64,000 nt of DNA from Candidatus Minthosoma caballi (GCA_018064505.1 JAGHVC010000155.1:1-64000), one strand, 5' to 3'. Positions 30,793 to 41,640 are shown, numbered from the stretch's first letter. The notes: generated by a model from the letters alone, not told the origin. Made by a program: numbers and translations.

Positions 30793-31593
30793 TTAGATAG
30801 AAATGAGTGATAGCGTGATGAGTGCCGTGAAGTGGAACACCAGTTCACTTATGATGAATGTGGCACCGCAGCAGTCGCCTGTGTAGCCTTGGATGCGCTT
30901 TTTCATTGTGAGGAAGAGGATGAGGCAGGTGATGACTGATGCAACCATAGAGGGAAGGAACACTAATGCTTTCTCTCTCAGCAAAATGATGGGCAGAGTG
31001 CCGAGGATGATGCTGATGGCTTTTTCTGCAAAAGTGACGGAGGCATAGACGAGCTTGTTCTTTGCCTCCTCGGCTTTGCGGGCGTAGGGCAGCGTGTAGA
31101 TGATGGTGGAGCTTGTCCATTTGCAGAATGTGTCGCCGCACATCAGCAAGGCTCCCATAGCAATCGGACGGATGCCTGGCGCAAAGAGCGGTGCTGCCGT
31201 ATGGAGCGTGGCGATGATGAGGGTGAAGTAGAGTATCAGCCCCAGCACTCCGTAGGTGCCTATGTGGCTGTCTTTCATTATCTCAAGCGTGCGCTCGCGT
31301 GTTGTTCCTCCACCGAATCCATCGCAGAAATCGGCAAAGCCGTCTTCGTGCAGTGCGCCTGTGAGCAGCACTCTTGCCACCAATGCGAGGATGATGGCAA
31401 TGAAGGATGGCAGAATCATTGATGCAATGATATACACGCACGCCATAATTCCTCCCGTCAGCCATCCCACCAATGGCCACAGCGGCACCACCTTCTTGAA
31501 GTGCTCGGCTGGCACATTGGCTATCTTCCACAGCGGCAGGCGCGTGAAGAACATGAATGTGGCTAATGTTCTGTAAAAGATTTGTTTCATCAA
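30793..31593 (-). CDS. cobS: Adenosylcobinamide-GDP ribazoletransferase
   Basis: [51 protein letters not shown]. Confidence 0.93.
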   Translation of the reverse strand: MMKQIFYRTLATFMFFTRLPLWKIANVPAEHFKKVVPLWPLVGWLTGGIMACVYIIASMILPSFIAIILALVARVLLTGALHEDGFADFCDGFGGGTTRERTLEIMKDSHIGTYGVLGLILYFTLIIATLHTAAPLFAPGIRPIAMGALLMCGDTFCKWTSSTIIYTLPYARKAEEAKNKLVYASVTFAEKAISIILGTLPIILLREKALVFLPSMVASVITCLILFLTMKKRIQGYTGDCCGATFIISELVFHFTALITLSLISI

Positions 31594-32666
31594 AAATACT
31601 TTGTTATCTCTGCATGAGCAAAGTTGTCCATCTCGTTTATCATATTTACAGCTGACTGCAGAATAGGGTAGGCGCAGATGGCTCCTGTGCCCTCGCCGAG
31701 TCGCATGCCGAGAGACAGAAGGGGCTCTGCACCTATGCTGTCGAGCATGAGTTTGTGTCCTGACTCATCGCCGCAATGACCAAAGACTGCATAGTCGAGA
31801 ACGGCACTGTCGAGCTTTGACGCTGCGAGCATGCAGGCTGACATGATGAAGCCATCGACAAGGATGACCATGCCGAGTTCGGCAGCACGGAGCATACCGC
31901 CAATGGCTGCAACCATCTCAAAGCCACCGAAATAGCGTATGATGTAGTTGGACATTGCTAAAGGAGGGTTGAGCGAAGAAGCTACTTCGTTGGATGCTCT
32001 GAGCTGCTGTTTGAAATTGTCAATGCTCTGAGCCAGCACTTTATATTTGTGGCGCACTCCGCTGCTGCTGAGTCCTGAACCTGCGCCAACGCAACGGTCG
32101 AGCGGAAGATCAAGGAAAAGACTCATGAAAACACTGGAAGGACTTGTGTTTGCAATGCCCATCTCGCCAAAGCTGATGATGTTGCATCCTTCTGCATGAC
32201 AGGCATCTACTTGCTCGGCTCCGACAGAAAGGGCGCGCTGATACTCTGCTTCGCTCATTGCAGCTTCATGAAGGAAGTTGCGAGTGCCGTGTGCAATCTT
32301 GCGGTCGATGATGTGGGGCTCTTCTGCTGAGTCGAAGTCGTAATCCACTCCGACATCCACCACTCGGAGCTTGAATCCATGCTGGCGGCAGAACATGTTC
32401 ACGCCACCGCCACCTTTGCCGTAGTTCTTCATCTGCTGCCAAGTCACTTCACGAGGGCTGAAGCTTACGCCCTCACGCTCGATGCCATGGTCGGCTCCGA
32501 AGAGAATGTGGCAAGGATGGTCAAGATGTGGGCTGAGGCTCTGCTGTATGAGCCCGATTTGAAGGGCTAACGACTCCAATCTGCCTAACGAACCTTTTGG
32601 CTTGTTGAGGTTGTCTATCTTGTCTTGCAGTGTTGCTGCTAATGTCTTGTCTGTAGGTTTTATCAT
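31590..32666 (-). CDS. cobT: Nicotinate-nucleotide--dimethylbenzimidazole phosphoribosyltransferase
   Basis: [36 protein letters not shown]; 4-nt overlap with cobS. Confidence 0.95.
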   Translation of the reverse strand: MIKPTDKTLAATLQDKIDNLNKPKGSLGRLESLALQIGLIQQSLSPHLDHPCHILFGADHGIEREGVSFSPREVTWQQMKNYGKGGGGVNMFCRQHGFKLRVVDVGVDYDFDSAEEPHIIDRKIAHGTRNFLHEAAMSEAEYQRALSVGAEQVDACHAEGCNIISFGEMGIANTSPSSVFMSLFLDLPLDRCVGAGSGLSSSGVRHKYKVLAQSIDNFKQQLRASNEVASSLNPPLAMSNYIIRYFGGFEMVAAIGGMLRAAELGMVILVDGFIMSACMLAASKLDSAVLDYAVFGHCGDESGHKLMLDSIGAEPLLSLGMRLGEGTGAICAYPILQSAVNMINEMDNFAHAEITKYF

Positions 32667-32671
32667 TGTAG

Positions 32672-33181
32672 TTATTTTATCTTTACTTTTATGCCACTCA
32701 CCATAAGATACACTTCATCGGCTTGCTGTGCAGCAAACTGATTCATCCAGCCCAGCATGTCTGTGAATTTGCGCTGCAGTTCGTTGTCGCTCACTCCTCC
32801 GAGCCCAATCTCGTTGGTGACAAAGATGAAAGTTGCATCTTGTGATGTGAAGCGTGTGAACTCAGCCTTCATGGCATCGAGGGCAGGGTGGGTGTGTGAA
32901 TCGAGGTCGAAGAAGAAATTAGTTGCCCACAGTGTGAGGCAATCGATAAGTATCACACGGCCGCTTACATCGTGCTTGCTCAGCTCTTTTTCTTCTTCGA
33001 TGTTTGTCCACTGCGGACCGCGGCGTTCCTGATGCTTCTGCACTCGCTGGCGGAACTCGTCGTCCCAGATGCGAGCGGTGGCAATGTAGATTGGGGTGTC
33101 GGAGAGCGATAAGGCTAACTGTTCTGCAGCTTCGCTCTTGCCACTTCGCTGACCGCCAGTGAAGAGTATAATCTTTTTCAT
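32672..33181 (-). CDS. cobU: Adenosylcobinamide kinase/adenosylcobinamide-phosphate guanylyltransferase
   Basis: [23 protein letters not shown]...[10 protein letters not shown]. Confidence 0.93.
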   Translation of the reverse strand: MKKIILFTGGQRSGKSEAAEQLALSLSDTPIYIATARIWDDEFRQRVQKHQERRGPQWTNIEEEKELSKHDVSGRVILIDCLTLWATNFFFDLDSHTHPALDAMKAEFTRFTSQDATFIFVTNEIGLGGVSDNELQRKFTDMLGWMNQFAAQQADEVYLMVSGIKVKIK

Positions 33182-33214
33182 AAATACACTGTTTGCAAAT
33201 TTATTATCAGTATA

Positions 33215-34120
33215 TTACATTCTTTGCAGTTTTCTTTCTTTTGCGTTGTAGGTACGAAACTGCTCTGCATGCTTGATGTGAGAAATGAAGATACTCATTA
33301 TTTCGTCAAGATCGCCAAGGGACTTGAGGGTAGCTGCAGTTTTGTAGCCTGCTTTCTCGAAACGCTGAGTCCACTCTCCTGAAATTGAATTCATCACATT
33401 TTCACCAGCGATGAAAATGAATGGAATGAGATTCACACTCTTGAGTTTCTGCGATTTAAGTTGCCTGAGCACACTGTCGCATGAAGGAAATCCTTCGATA
33501 GTTGCAGCATACCATCCTGTGAGTCCTTTGTCGCGAAGGAGGTAGTCAAGCATAGTGAAGTGCGGCGTTGCATTGCTCTCCGAATTATGGCATACGAAAA
33601 TGTTTACGGCTTTTTGTTGTCCGTAAGCATTGGTTGCTGCTGCGACAGCTTGTTCAAAATCGGCATTTGTGGCAAGCAAAGGCTCTCCAATGCGGATTTG
33701 CTTGAAGTTGCTTCGCGCACTTTCAACCACATAGCGAAGGTACTGCATCTCTTGGCCTTCAATCATGTTTGAAGACTGAATGAGGATGTGAGTGTAGCCA
33801 TCCTTGTGCAGTTGATTGAGCAGTTCGTCAGGAGTGTCAATGCGAGTCACTCCATCCTGAGAGACTTGGTTGATTATGCTTCGTGATGTCCATGCCTCGC
33901 GGAATGCATATTCAGGGTATTCCATGCGGAGGCGAGTGTTGAATCTGTCAATAGTGCGTCTGCCTTCTGCCTCTGCCGAACCAAAATGCACTGCCACGAT
34001 GGCAGCTTTGTCTGTGGTGCGCATATCTGCAAATATGTTTTGTTCAATCTCGTCGGATTGTGCAGTGCATGGAATGGCTGCGGTAAGTGTGATGAGAATG
34101 CAGAGTAGGAATCTTTTCAT
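33215..34120 (-). CDS. Exported CbiK-like (sirohydrochlorin cobaltochelatase family) protein
   Basis: Signal peptide MKRFLLCILITLTAAIPCTAQ; AIVAVHFGSAEAEGRRTIDRFN, YTHILIQSSNMIEGQEM, GWYAATIEGFPS. Confidence 0.75.
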   Translation of the reverse strand: MKRFLLCILITLTAAIPCTAQSDEIEQNIFADMRTTDKAAIVAVHFGSAEAEGRRTIDRFNTRLRMEYPEYAFREAWTSRSIINQVSQDGVTRIDTPDELLNQLHKDGYTHILIQSSNMIEGQEMQYLRYVVESARSNFKQIRIGEPLLATNADFEQAVAAATNAYGQQKAVNIFVCHNSESNATPHFTMLDYLLRDKGLTGWYAATIEGFPSCDSVLRQLKSQKLKSVNLIPFIFIAGENVMNSISGEWTQRFEKAGYKTAATLKSLGDLDEIMSIFISHIKHAEQFRTYNAKERKLQRM

Positions 34121-34135
34121 TGCTTTTTCAGTGTG

Positions 34136-35908
34136 TTATTTTATGATCTTCTTAGTAATGTTGTTTTGACGCATTATGTATATTCCTCTTTGTTGAGGCT
34201 TGTCAATCTTCTCTCCGCTTAGAGTGAAGTATTCAGGGGCAGATGCTTCATTGTGAACATTAGTGCTGATTTCTTCGATGGCTGTATCTGTGCCTCCGCC
34301 CATGAACTTGAAAGATATGAATCCAGAGCTCTCTGCAATGGAAGATATGGGCTTGTTCATGTAGTAAGTGCCATCGGTATTCTTGTTGAAAAGCTTGCCG
34401 CCAGTGCTTAGGTGAGAGGTGTTGTTGAGCGTAGTGATGTTCTTTGAGCCTGGGAAGATGTCACCGCTAAGCTGAGAAATGGTTGGCTGATAAATGCCAT
34501 AGGCAGAATAGTAGGTGCCGTAATTACCGTCGGCAGGTATGATGCTCATTCTTTGATGCTTAGAGTCATTGTTTGGCTCATTTTCTTTCCATGCGAATGG
34601 ATCGTAATCTACATGGTAGATGAGCATGCCGTGAATGTTGGTCGAGGTTTTGTCTGTGCCAGAAATATACTTGAACCATCGGTTGTTCTGACGGTTTTCA
34701 AGAATGAAATACTCATTGCGGTTGCCGTCATTGTAGATAGCATAAGCAATTGGCTCGTCTTGCAATGCTGGCATGTCAGTGATAGTGCAAGGCTTGGAAA
34801 GTTCTGTGAAATTCAGCCATCCAGCAAAATAACGCTCGTAAGCGGTGAATCCTGCTGGCACTTCTCCGTAGCCATTAGGACCATTGTAGCTGCCTTGATC
34901 CATAATGTCCCATTGCACCATTCCAAAGCCGCCTTCGTAGCTGGTGTCATAGAAGTCAGGAATGCCAAGGCAATGGCTGAACTCGTGGCAAGCAGTGCCG
35001 ATTCCGTTGATGTTGGAACCACTTGCACCGCGCAGCTCACAACTCATGGCATAAGTGTCTATTTTCACGCCATCAATGGTAATTGGGCCTGCTCCGTCTC
35101 CATAGTAGTCGTGCTCATCCTTCAGTGTGAATTCGTGTGGCCAAAGGTCATTTTTAACGCCACTCCAATGCTCACCATATCCAGCATAGATGATGAATAC
35201 TTGCTCAACTTCGAGGTCTCCATCCCAATCGTAGTCTTTGAAGTTAATGCCTTTCTTATCAGCAAGTTTGCAAGCCTCTGCCACTAATTCACCAGGGTAC
35301 TTGTCATCGCCGTCTTTGTTGTTCTGCCCGTAATATGAAGCTTCCTTGCTCATGGTTACAGGGCCGATAATGTCAAACTCAATGTCAAGTTTTCCATAGC
35401 TCTGGTCATAAAAGTAGTCGCGAACAGAGCCAATATGCCCATTGTTAGAATAGCCCTTTTTGTTGAACTGATTGCTAAACTCTGTAAGATTATTTGCAGC
35501 TTTGAATGTTTTATCTTTGAAATCTACAAGAATAACTAATCCCTTCTTCTTTCCAATGATGATTGAAGGCTCGCCGAAGGCTTTTCTTGCTTTTGAATTT
35601 GCGTTTCTTTTATTTGCTGCTAAGCGTTCAATACGGCGAGAGTTGCGAATCTGGAGTTTCTTTGTCCAAAGAGTTTTAACAGAATCAACTTCGGAGTCAA
35701 GAGCTTTGCGGTAGAATCCATTTTCGTCTTGAATCAGCATATCTCCCTCTTCAGTGATGTAGAAATGACAATTCTCATCGCCGCACAGGAATGCAGTGAT
35801 GGTGGTTCCATCAGGTTGCGGAAGCTGTACGGCTACTCGCTTTGCTGGAACAGCAGTCGCAGCAAGGTTGATGAGGAATAGGAAGAATGCTAAACAGAAA
35901 TATCTCAT
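34136..35908 (-). CDS. Secreted M6-family metalloprotease with C-terminal sorting-like domain
   Basis: VILVDFKDKTFKA...CHEFSHCLGIPDFYDTSY (HExxH); tail EYFTLSGEKIDKPQQRGIYIMRQNNITKKIIK. Confidence 0.85.
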   Translation of the reverse strand: MRYFCLAFFLFLINLAATAVPAKRVAVQLPQPDGTTITAFLCGDENCHFYITEEGDMLIQDENGFYRKALDSEVDSVKTLWTKKLQIRNSRRIERLAANKRNANSKARKAFGEPSIIIGKKKGLVILVDFKDKTFKAANNLTEFSNQFNKKGYSNNGHIGSVRDYFYDQSYGKLDIEFDIIGPVTMSKEASYYGQNNKDGDDKYPGELVAEACKLADKKGINFKDYDWDGDLEVEQVFIIYAGYGEHWSGVKNDLWPHEFTLKDEHDYYGDGAGPITIDGVKIDTYAMSCELRGASGSNINGIGTACHEFSHCLGIPDFYDTSYEGGFGMVQWDIMDQGSYNGPNGYGEVPAGFTAYERYFAGWLNFTELSKPCTITDMPALQDEPIAYAIYNDGNRNEYFILENRQNNRWFKYISGTDKTSTNIHGMLIYHVDYDPFAWKENEPNNDSKHQRMSIIPADGNYGTYYSAYGIYQPTISQLSGDIFPGSKNITTLNNTSHLSTGGKLFNKNTDGTYYMNKPISSIAESSGFISFKFMGGGTDTAIEEISTNVHNEASAPEYFTLSGEKIDKPQQRGIYIMRQNNITKKIIK

Positions 35909-35921
35909 GATCTCTATAATA

Positions 35922-36998
35922 TTATTCGTATTGATTCATGTCTGCAGCTTCACGGATGGCAGAAATCTGATATTTTGTGATGGTAGGTACAATCATGTGG
36001 AGCAAGTGAGCAATCTTTTCTACTTTGATAGTCTCTTGGCCATTCTCATACAGACGGTAAGTGCCATCTCCTGGAACTTTTATCTTTACAATGTCATTTG
36101 TGTGTTCGCCATCAAGAGCAACTGGCTTAATGCCATATCTGGTAAGAGCCTTGCAACAGAGCTTATATTCAAGCGTGTCTTCTTTGCCTACCACAACAAC
36201 CTCTCTTGCTGTTTCATGCTCAATGCTGAATACGCATGTCTCTCGGTCGAATCCGATGCCGTTGCGAGTGAAGTATGACTCAATGCTGCCATCGATGCTG
36301 AGATCTTCGGGAAGTCCTGTAGTGAGACCTCGCTCTTGGTCGAGTAGCCACACTTGGTCAGCCACTTGCAATGCGTGCTCAAGATCGTGAGTGCTTAAGA
36401 AAATGGTCTTTTTCAGAGCCTTAGCCAATCGGTGCAGAAGCAACATCATTGAGATTTTGCTTGGGTAGTCGAGGAATGCTGTTGGCTCGTCGAGGAAAAT
36501 GATTGGTGTTTCCTGTGCAATAGCTTTTGCAATCATCACTTTCTGTCTTTCGCCATCGGAGAGAGTTTGCATCTTGCGTTGAGCAAGCTCTTCGATGCCT
36601 ACCCAGTTAAGGCATTTCTCCACCACCTTCTTGTCTTTCTCGTTCAGTTTGCCCCAGAAGCCAGTGTAGGGGCTGCGGCCCATAGCCACCACTTCCCAAG
36701 CAGTCATGTTCTTGATGCCAGAGTTGTCGGTGAGAACTACGCTGATGAGTCTTGCGAGGTCAGAGCTTTTGTATGATTTTATGTCCTGTGCCATTACCTC
36801 AATGCTGCCACCCATTGCAGGCTGAAAAGCGGAGAGGGTGCGCAAGAGTGTTGACTTTCCTGCTCCGTTAGGGCCAAGCAGGCATGTGAGTTCGCCTCGG
36901 TTGAGGGAAGCATTTAAGTTTGAAGCAACGATTTTGTTGCCTCCTTTTATTTTGTAACCTGTAGAAAGGTCCTTTATCTCTATTGATACATTATCCAT
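35922..36998 (-). CDS. ABC transporter ATP-binding protein (FepC/BtuD-like) with about 100-aa C-terminal extension
   Basis: Start MDNVSIEIKDLSTGYK; LGPNGAGKSTLLRTLSA; LSDGERQKVMIAKAIAQETPIIFLDEPTAFLD. Confidence 0.85.
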   Translation of the reverse strand: MDNVSIEIKDLSTGYKIKGGNKIVASNLNASLNRGELTCLLGPNGAGKSTLLRTLSAFQPAMGGSIEVMAQDIKSYKSSDLARLISVVLTDNSGIKNMTAWEVVAMGRSPYTGFWGKLNEKDKKVVEKCLNWVGIEELAQRKMQTLSDGERQKVMIAKAIAQETPIIFLDEPTAFLDYPSKISMMLLLHRLAKALKKTIFLSTHDLEHALQVADQVWLLDQERGLTTGLPEDLSIDGSIESYFTRNGIGFDRETCVFSIEHETAREVVVVGKEDTLEYKLCCKALTRYGIKPVALDGEHTNDIVKIKVPGDGTYRLYENGQETIKVEKIAHLLHMIVPTITKYQISAIREAADMNQYE

Positions 36999-37158
36999 AA
37001 TAATGCAAAGGTACACATTATTTATATAACAAAGATTAAAAACGCTGCAAAAACTATTTTTTCCAGTGGATTTGTGCGCGTTTAGCGAAATGATTTTGTA
37101 ATTTTGCAGCAGTAATCGCATAGCGTTTCGTACGCAAAGACATAAAAAATAAAGAAAA

Positions 37159-37515
37159 ATGAAGAAAATTATCACTCTTTTTGCAGCAGCAATGCTTTGC
37201 TGCGCAACAACATTCGCTAAGGATCTTAAGGTATTGGTTGTGAAGACTGCTCCTGAAATGCACTGCAACAACTGCGAGAACAAAATAAAGGGCAATATCC
37301 GTTTCACACCAGGAGTGAAGAAAATTGACACAAGCCTCGAGGCAAAGACTGTCACAATCACTTACGATGCTGAAAAGACAGATTCGAAGAAGATTATCGC
37401 AGCATTCAAGAAGATTGGTTATGATGCAACTGTGGTGAGCGACAACAAGCAGGAGAACAAGAAGCAACCTGTTGATGGTCAAACAGGTGCAACACAGCAG
37501 GCAAAGAAAAAGTAG
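37159..37515 (+). CDS. Secreted heavy-metal-associated (HMA) domain protein
   Basis: Signal peptide; MHCNNCENKIKGNIRFTPGVKKIDTSLEAKTVTITYD. Confidence 0.85.
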   Translation: MKKIITLFAAAMLCCATTFAKDLKVLVVKTAPEMHCNNCENKIKGNIRFTPGVKKIDTSLEAKTVTITYDAEKTDSKKIIAAFKKIGYDATVVSDNKQENKKQPVDGQTGATQQAKKK

Positions 37516-37517
37516 GA

Positions 37518-38990
37518 ATGTACGAAATCAAGGGTGATATTCACGACCGTTACACTTTAGAGTTCAAAATTGGCTATTCGCATGATAGCAAAGAGAAAGA
37601 GGTGAGCGATTTTAAGATGGACACTTGGGTGTTCATCCCTGACACTCTTGGTATCAGTCAAGGCACATACTCAAAGGAGAGTTTCTATCGTGATTTCCGT
37701 ACTATGGTGCGTCTCATCACGCCAGTATTCTCGCTTGAGGAAATAGCCAATCCCAATAAGCTGCCGCTTTCTCGTCTTGAGAAGTGGTGCATCATAATAG
37801 GAAAGCCTTCCGCTCCTCAGAAACAAGCGCGACACGAGAAGATGTACGAACATCAGATTAAGATGTTTTGCAGCATCGTGCGCAGCGCAGTTCGTGATGA
37901 GTCTTTTCGTATCTATAAGTTGACAGATGCTGCTGCCTGCAAGGAGGCAGTGGCAAAGCTCGTGAGCAATGTGAGCAGTATAGTAGCTTCTTACAGAGCT
38001 ATGCAGAGCTCAACAAATATCAATAAAATATCGCCTATATTGCGCAGCTACTTCTTCCATGGTGATGAGTATCTTTGCGACAATATAGGCAATTCTTTTT
38101 TCAAGATACTTTTCCATCTGAAAAGCGAGTTCCCTAATGATTTTCAGGAGATTGCAGAACCGTTACTGGCATACCTTGATCGTGACAAGCAGTATGAACT
38201 TAAGCAAGGCTATATTGCTCCAAAGGATAATGACGAGGTACAAAATCGCAACTTTATCTCTCGATTCAGTCAACTGAAAAAATATGTGGAAAGCGATCTG
38301 TGGATTTTGGCAAAGCCACGCAGCAATACTTTTCTTTTACAGCAGTTCGGTTTTATGATTGCTGCTGGCGTCAGCATGGTTTTTGCCACCGTTGTTTCTT
38401 TCTCTTTCCAGCAAACATACGGCAACTTCACACTTCCGCTATTTATTGCTTTGGTAATAAGCTACATGTTTAAGGATAGGACAAAGGAGTTGCTGCGCAT
38501 TTGGTTTGCGACGAAACTCGGTAGCTACATGTACGAGTTCAAGACTAAGCTGGGTTTCTCAGGAGAACATATTGGATGGATGAAGTATGGCATGGACTTT
38601 GTGAGTTTCAGTAAGTTGCCAAAAGAGGTGTTGTCGCAGCGAGGACGCATTTCTGGGCTTGAAACTGGTAATGTAGCAATCAAGGAAAATGTGATTATTT
38701 ATCGTCAGCGACTTTCGCTCTTTGGGCAGAAACTTGCTCATCTCAGTCATTATCCTCTGCATGGCGTTAATGCTATTCAACGCATCAACTTGCGTGAGTT
38801 TTTGCGTCGAATGGATAGCAGCTATGTGTCTGCCTACATCAAAGATGAGGATTCCTTCCACACAGTGCAAGCAGAGAAAGTCTATTATGTGCACTTCATT
38901 ATGCGCATTCGCTATCAGGACAAAACAGAGTTCAAGCGATTCCGTGTCTGCATGCATCGTCGTGGTGCTGTTGGCATAGAGGAGTTTTAG
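37518..38990 (+). CDS. Unknown 490-aa protein with two TM segments
   Basis: Single long ORF 2 nt after HMA stop; TM-like FGFMIAAGVSMVFATVVSF and LPLFIALVISYMF. Confidence 0.75.
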   Translation: MYEIKGDIHDRYTLEFKIGYSHDSKEKEVSDFKMDTWVFIPDTLGISQGTYSKESFYRDFRTMVRLITPVFSLEEIANPNKLPLSRLEKWCIIIGKPSAPQKQARHEKMYEHQIKMFCSIVRSAVRDESFRIYKLTDAAACKEAVAKLVSNVSSIVASYRAMQSSTNINKISPILRSYFFHGDEYLCDNIGNSFFKILFHLKSEFPNDFQEIAEPLLAYLDRDKQYELKQGYIAPKDNDEVQNRNFISRFSQLKKYVESDLWILAKPRSNTFLLQQFGFMIAAGVSMVFATVVSFSFQQTYGNFTLPLFIALVISYMFKDRTKELLRIWFATKLGSYMYEFKTKLGFSGEHIGWMKYGMDFVSFSKLPKEVLSQRGRISGLETGNVAIKENVIIYRQRLSLFGQKLAHLSHYPLHGVNAIQRINLREFLRRMDSSYVSAYIKDEDSFHTVQAEKVYYVHFIMRIRYQDKTEFKRFRVCMHRRGAVGIEEF

Positions 38991-39014
38991 AATTCCCAGC
39001 TTTCTATCTGTATA

Positions 39015-39635
39015 TTATAGCTCCGTCACGATGTCGCCCATTGGCTTGCGAGTTTTCTCTGGAATGTCTTCTGTGGAAGGAATGCCAAGCGGAATGAGCA
39101 CCGCAGGTTCTTGGTTGTCAGGAAGATTAAAGAGCTGATGGCAGAGGGCTGTATCAAAGTTGCACACCCAGCATGATCCGAGCCCGCACTCAGTAGCAGC
39201 GAGGCAGATATGCTCGGCAGCGATAGATATGTCAACAATGCCATGTGTGTGTCCGTCGCTTGGACGCACCCATTCTTCGTTGTGGTTGATGCAGCACACG
39301 ATGACAAGCGGAGCGGTGGCAAACCACTCTCGATTGTAGCATTGACGCACCTTTGAAAGAGCATCTTCCGTGCGGCATATATAGAAATGCCATGGCTGCT
39401 TGTTCACTGCTGATGGAGCTAAGCGTGTGCAGTCGAGGATGTATTGAAGCGCTTCTTCTGGCACTGCATCCTGCTTGTAGCCTCGCACACTGTAACGCGT
39501 CTGAGCTAATTCTAGAAGATTCATTGCCTTACGCTTTGGAAATATAATCTTGCCATGAGATGTTTCTTCTTCCCATGGTTTGACGGTACGGAGTTCTTCT
39601 GACTCGTCGTCTTTTCTTGTCCAATAACTTGCCAT
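39015..39635 (-). CDS. Nitroreductase family protein
   Basis: MNLLELAQTRYSVRGYKQDAVPEEALQYILDCTRLAPSAVNKQPWHFYI. Confidence 0.9.
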   Translation of the reverse strand: MASYWTRKDDESEELRTVKPWEEETSHGKIIFPKRKAMNLLELAQTRYSVRGYKQDAVPEEALQYILDCTRLAPSAVNKQPWHFYICRTEDALSKVRQCYNREWFATAPLVIVCCINHNEEWVRPSDGHTHGIVDISIAAEHICLAATECGLGSCWVCNFDTALCHQLFNLPDNQEPAVLIPLGIPSTEDIPEKTRKPMGDIVTEL

Positions 39636-39636
39636 A

Positions 39637-41640
39637 TTACTTATACATTATAATTGCGCTTTGCGCTGGAACATTAATAGATTTCCCATTTACGGTTGTG
39701 ATGCCTGAAGCATCAATCTTGCCATCCTGGCACACCACTGTGTAATTTCCATGAGGAACAGTAACTCTCGACACCTTAGTGCGGCTGTTAAGAATAACGA
39801 TGATGTCCGACCATGAGTCGCCCACTGCCGCGCCATTCAGCTGATAAGCAATTACATTCGCACCCTTGTAAGGAAGGAAAGTCAGGTTTGCCCGAACAGC
39901 ATCGGCGCTGCCCATGTGGAAGGCAGGATGCGTCTTGCGTATAGCGATCAGAGACCTCACATAGTCATAAAGGCCCTTATACTTTGATTTGTTAGCCCAT
40001 GGTATGGTGTTGATGGAATCAGGCGAATTGTATGAGTTATGCACCCCCTTCTTGTCACGAAGAATCTCATCGCCACACCAAATGAGAGGTACGCCTTGAG
40101 ATGTGAGAACTGCAGTCTCTGCTAGTTTCTGCAAGCGAATAAGCGTTGCTTCGTCTGTGCCCGAAACTTTTGATTTATGCGCAAGAGTGGTTTTGAGTCG
40201 GTCAGCAATGCATAGGTCATCATGACAAGAGACATATGAAATCATCTGGGTTGGTTGTGAAGCCCAAGGAGATTTGCTGTAGTTAACCTTTTCCATGTTG
40301 ACCTGCGGATGCTCGATAGCGCCTACTATGCCGAACTTCACACTCTCTTCGTGGTTAGGATTGCCAATAAGGAATGCTCCTTCCTTGTCATCGCTGCATC
40401 CGCCACGAAGACCATCGCGCATCTCATCGCCAAAAGCAGCGATGCCAGGCATCTGGGTGGCGTTTGCTTTCATTGCCAACTGGCACTCAGGAAGCGCAGG
40501 AGATGATGCTGCCCAGCCTTCGCCATATATAAATATTGTGGGATCGATGGCATTGACTGCTTGACGAATAGCGTTCATCGTTTCGATGTCATGAACCCCC
40601 ATAAGGTCGAAGCGGAAACCGTCGATGTGGTATTCCTTTATCCAATAGAGCACGGATTCAACCATGTACTTGCGCATCATTGGCATGTCGGATGCTGTCT
40701 CGTTGCCGCAGCCAGATCCATTGGAGAGCGTGCCATTAGGACGATGGCGGAAGAAATAGCCAGGAACGGTTTTGTCAAACTGAGAGGAAACAGCGTCGAA
40801 GACATGGTTGTAAACCACATCGAGCACCACACGAATGCCAGCCTTGTGCAAAGCCTGCACCATTTGCTTGAACTCTCGGATTCTCACGGCAGGGTCATAA
40901 GGGTTGGTGCTGTAGCTGCCTTCTGGCACATTGTAATTCACGGGATCATATCCCCAGTTGTACTGAGCAGGAACACGGGAATCCGAATCTGCCAGATATG
41001 ATTCAGCCTCGTTCACAGAGCCATAATCGAAGGATGGAAGAATGTGGAGATGGTTGATGCCAAGATCCTTGAGATGGTCAATGCCTGTTGGAAGTCCTTG
41101 TGCATTCTTTGTCCCCGTCTCTGTGAGAGCGAGGAACTTACCACGATTCTTTATGCCTGATTCAGGATCGATGGAGAAATCGCGGTGATGCATCTCATAG
41201 AGTATTACATCGGAAAAACTGGCGAGCGCAGGGCGATGGTCGTTCTCCCATCTTTCGGGATTTGTAGATTGCATGTCAATGACTTGCGCACGATTGCCAT
41301 TCACGCCTACTGCTTTTGCGAAGATGCCTGGAGTCTCTGGCAGGGGGGTCCCATTCACTGTGACTTGAAATGTGAAAAACTTGCCTTTGAGATTGCCATG
41401 GATAGTGGCAGACCATGTGCCATCAAAATTGTGAGTGAGGCTATGAGCAGATTCCATCTCTCCGCCCTCTCCTTGCTTGTATATGTTGACCTTCACTTGG
41501 TCGGCAACTGGCGACCAAAGTGAGAAATGTGTGCACGATGGAGAGTAGGACATCTCGGTGAGAGGTCCTACGGGCACAGGCAAAGAACTAAGGTTCAGTG
41601 CTGATGAGGTGTGCATAGATGTTACAAGCATTGTAGCCAT
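39637..41640 (-). CDS. pulA: Type I pullulanase / GH13 alpha-glucan debranching enzyme
   Basis: FSLWSPVADQVKVNIYKQG (CBM48-like), YNWGYDPVNYNVPEGSYSTNP, GFRFDLMGVHD. Confidence 0.9.
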   Translation of the reverse strand: MATMLVTSMHTSSALNLSSLPVPVGPLTEMSYSPSCTHFSLWSPVADQVKVNIYKQGEGGEMESAHSLTHNFDGTWSATIHGNLKGKFFTFQVTVNGTPLPETPGIFAKAVGVNGNRAQVIDMQSTNPERWENDHRPALASFSDVILYEMHHRDFSIDPESGIKNRGKFLALTETGTKNAQGLPTGIDHLKDLGINHLHILPSFDYGSVNEAESYLADSDSRVPAQYNWGYDPVNYNVPEGSYSTNPYDPAVRIREFKQMVQALHKAGIRVVLDVVYNHVFDAVSSQFDKTVPGYFFRHRPNGTLSNGSGCGNETASDMPMMRKYMVESVLYWIKEYHIDGFRFDLMGVHDIETMNAIRQAVNAIDPTIFIYGEGWAASSPALPECQLAMKANATQMPGIAAFGDEMRDGLRGGCSDDKEGAFLIGNPNHEESVKFGIVGAIEHPQVNMEKVNYSKSPWASQPTQMISYVSCHDDLCIADRLKTTLAHKSKVSGTDEATLIRLQKLAETAVLTSQGVPLIWCGDEILRDKKGVHNSYNSPDSINTIPWANKSKYKGLYDYVRSLIAIRKTHPAFHMGSADAVRANLTFLPYKGANVIAYQLNGAAVGDSWSDIIVILNSRTKVSRVTVPHGNYTVVCQDGKIDASGITTVNGKSINVPAQSAIIMYK

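Noticed and set aside
30793-33181. cobSTU as the target of the 3.4-kb riboswitch
   Set aside because: 27 kb away and on the opposite strand; no aptamer seen upstream of the ABC/cob run at 37 kb.
34553-35287. 244-aa ORF antisense to the M6 protease
   Set aside because: Fully overlaps an assigned CDS; no independent support.
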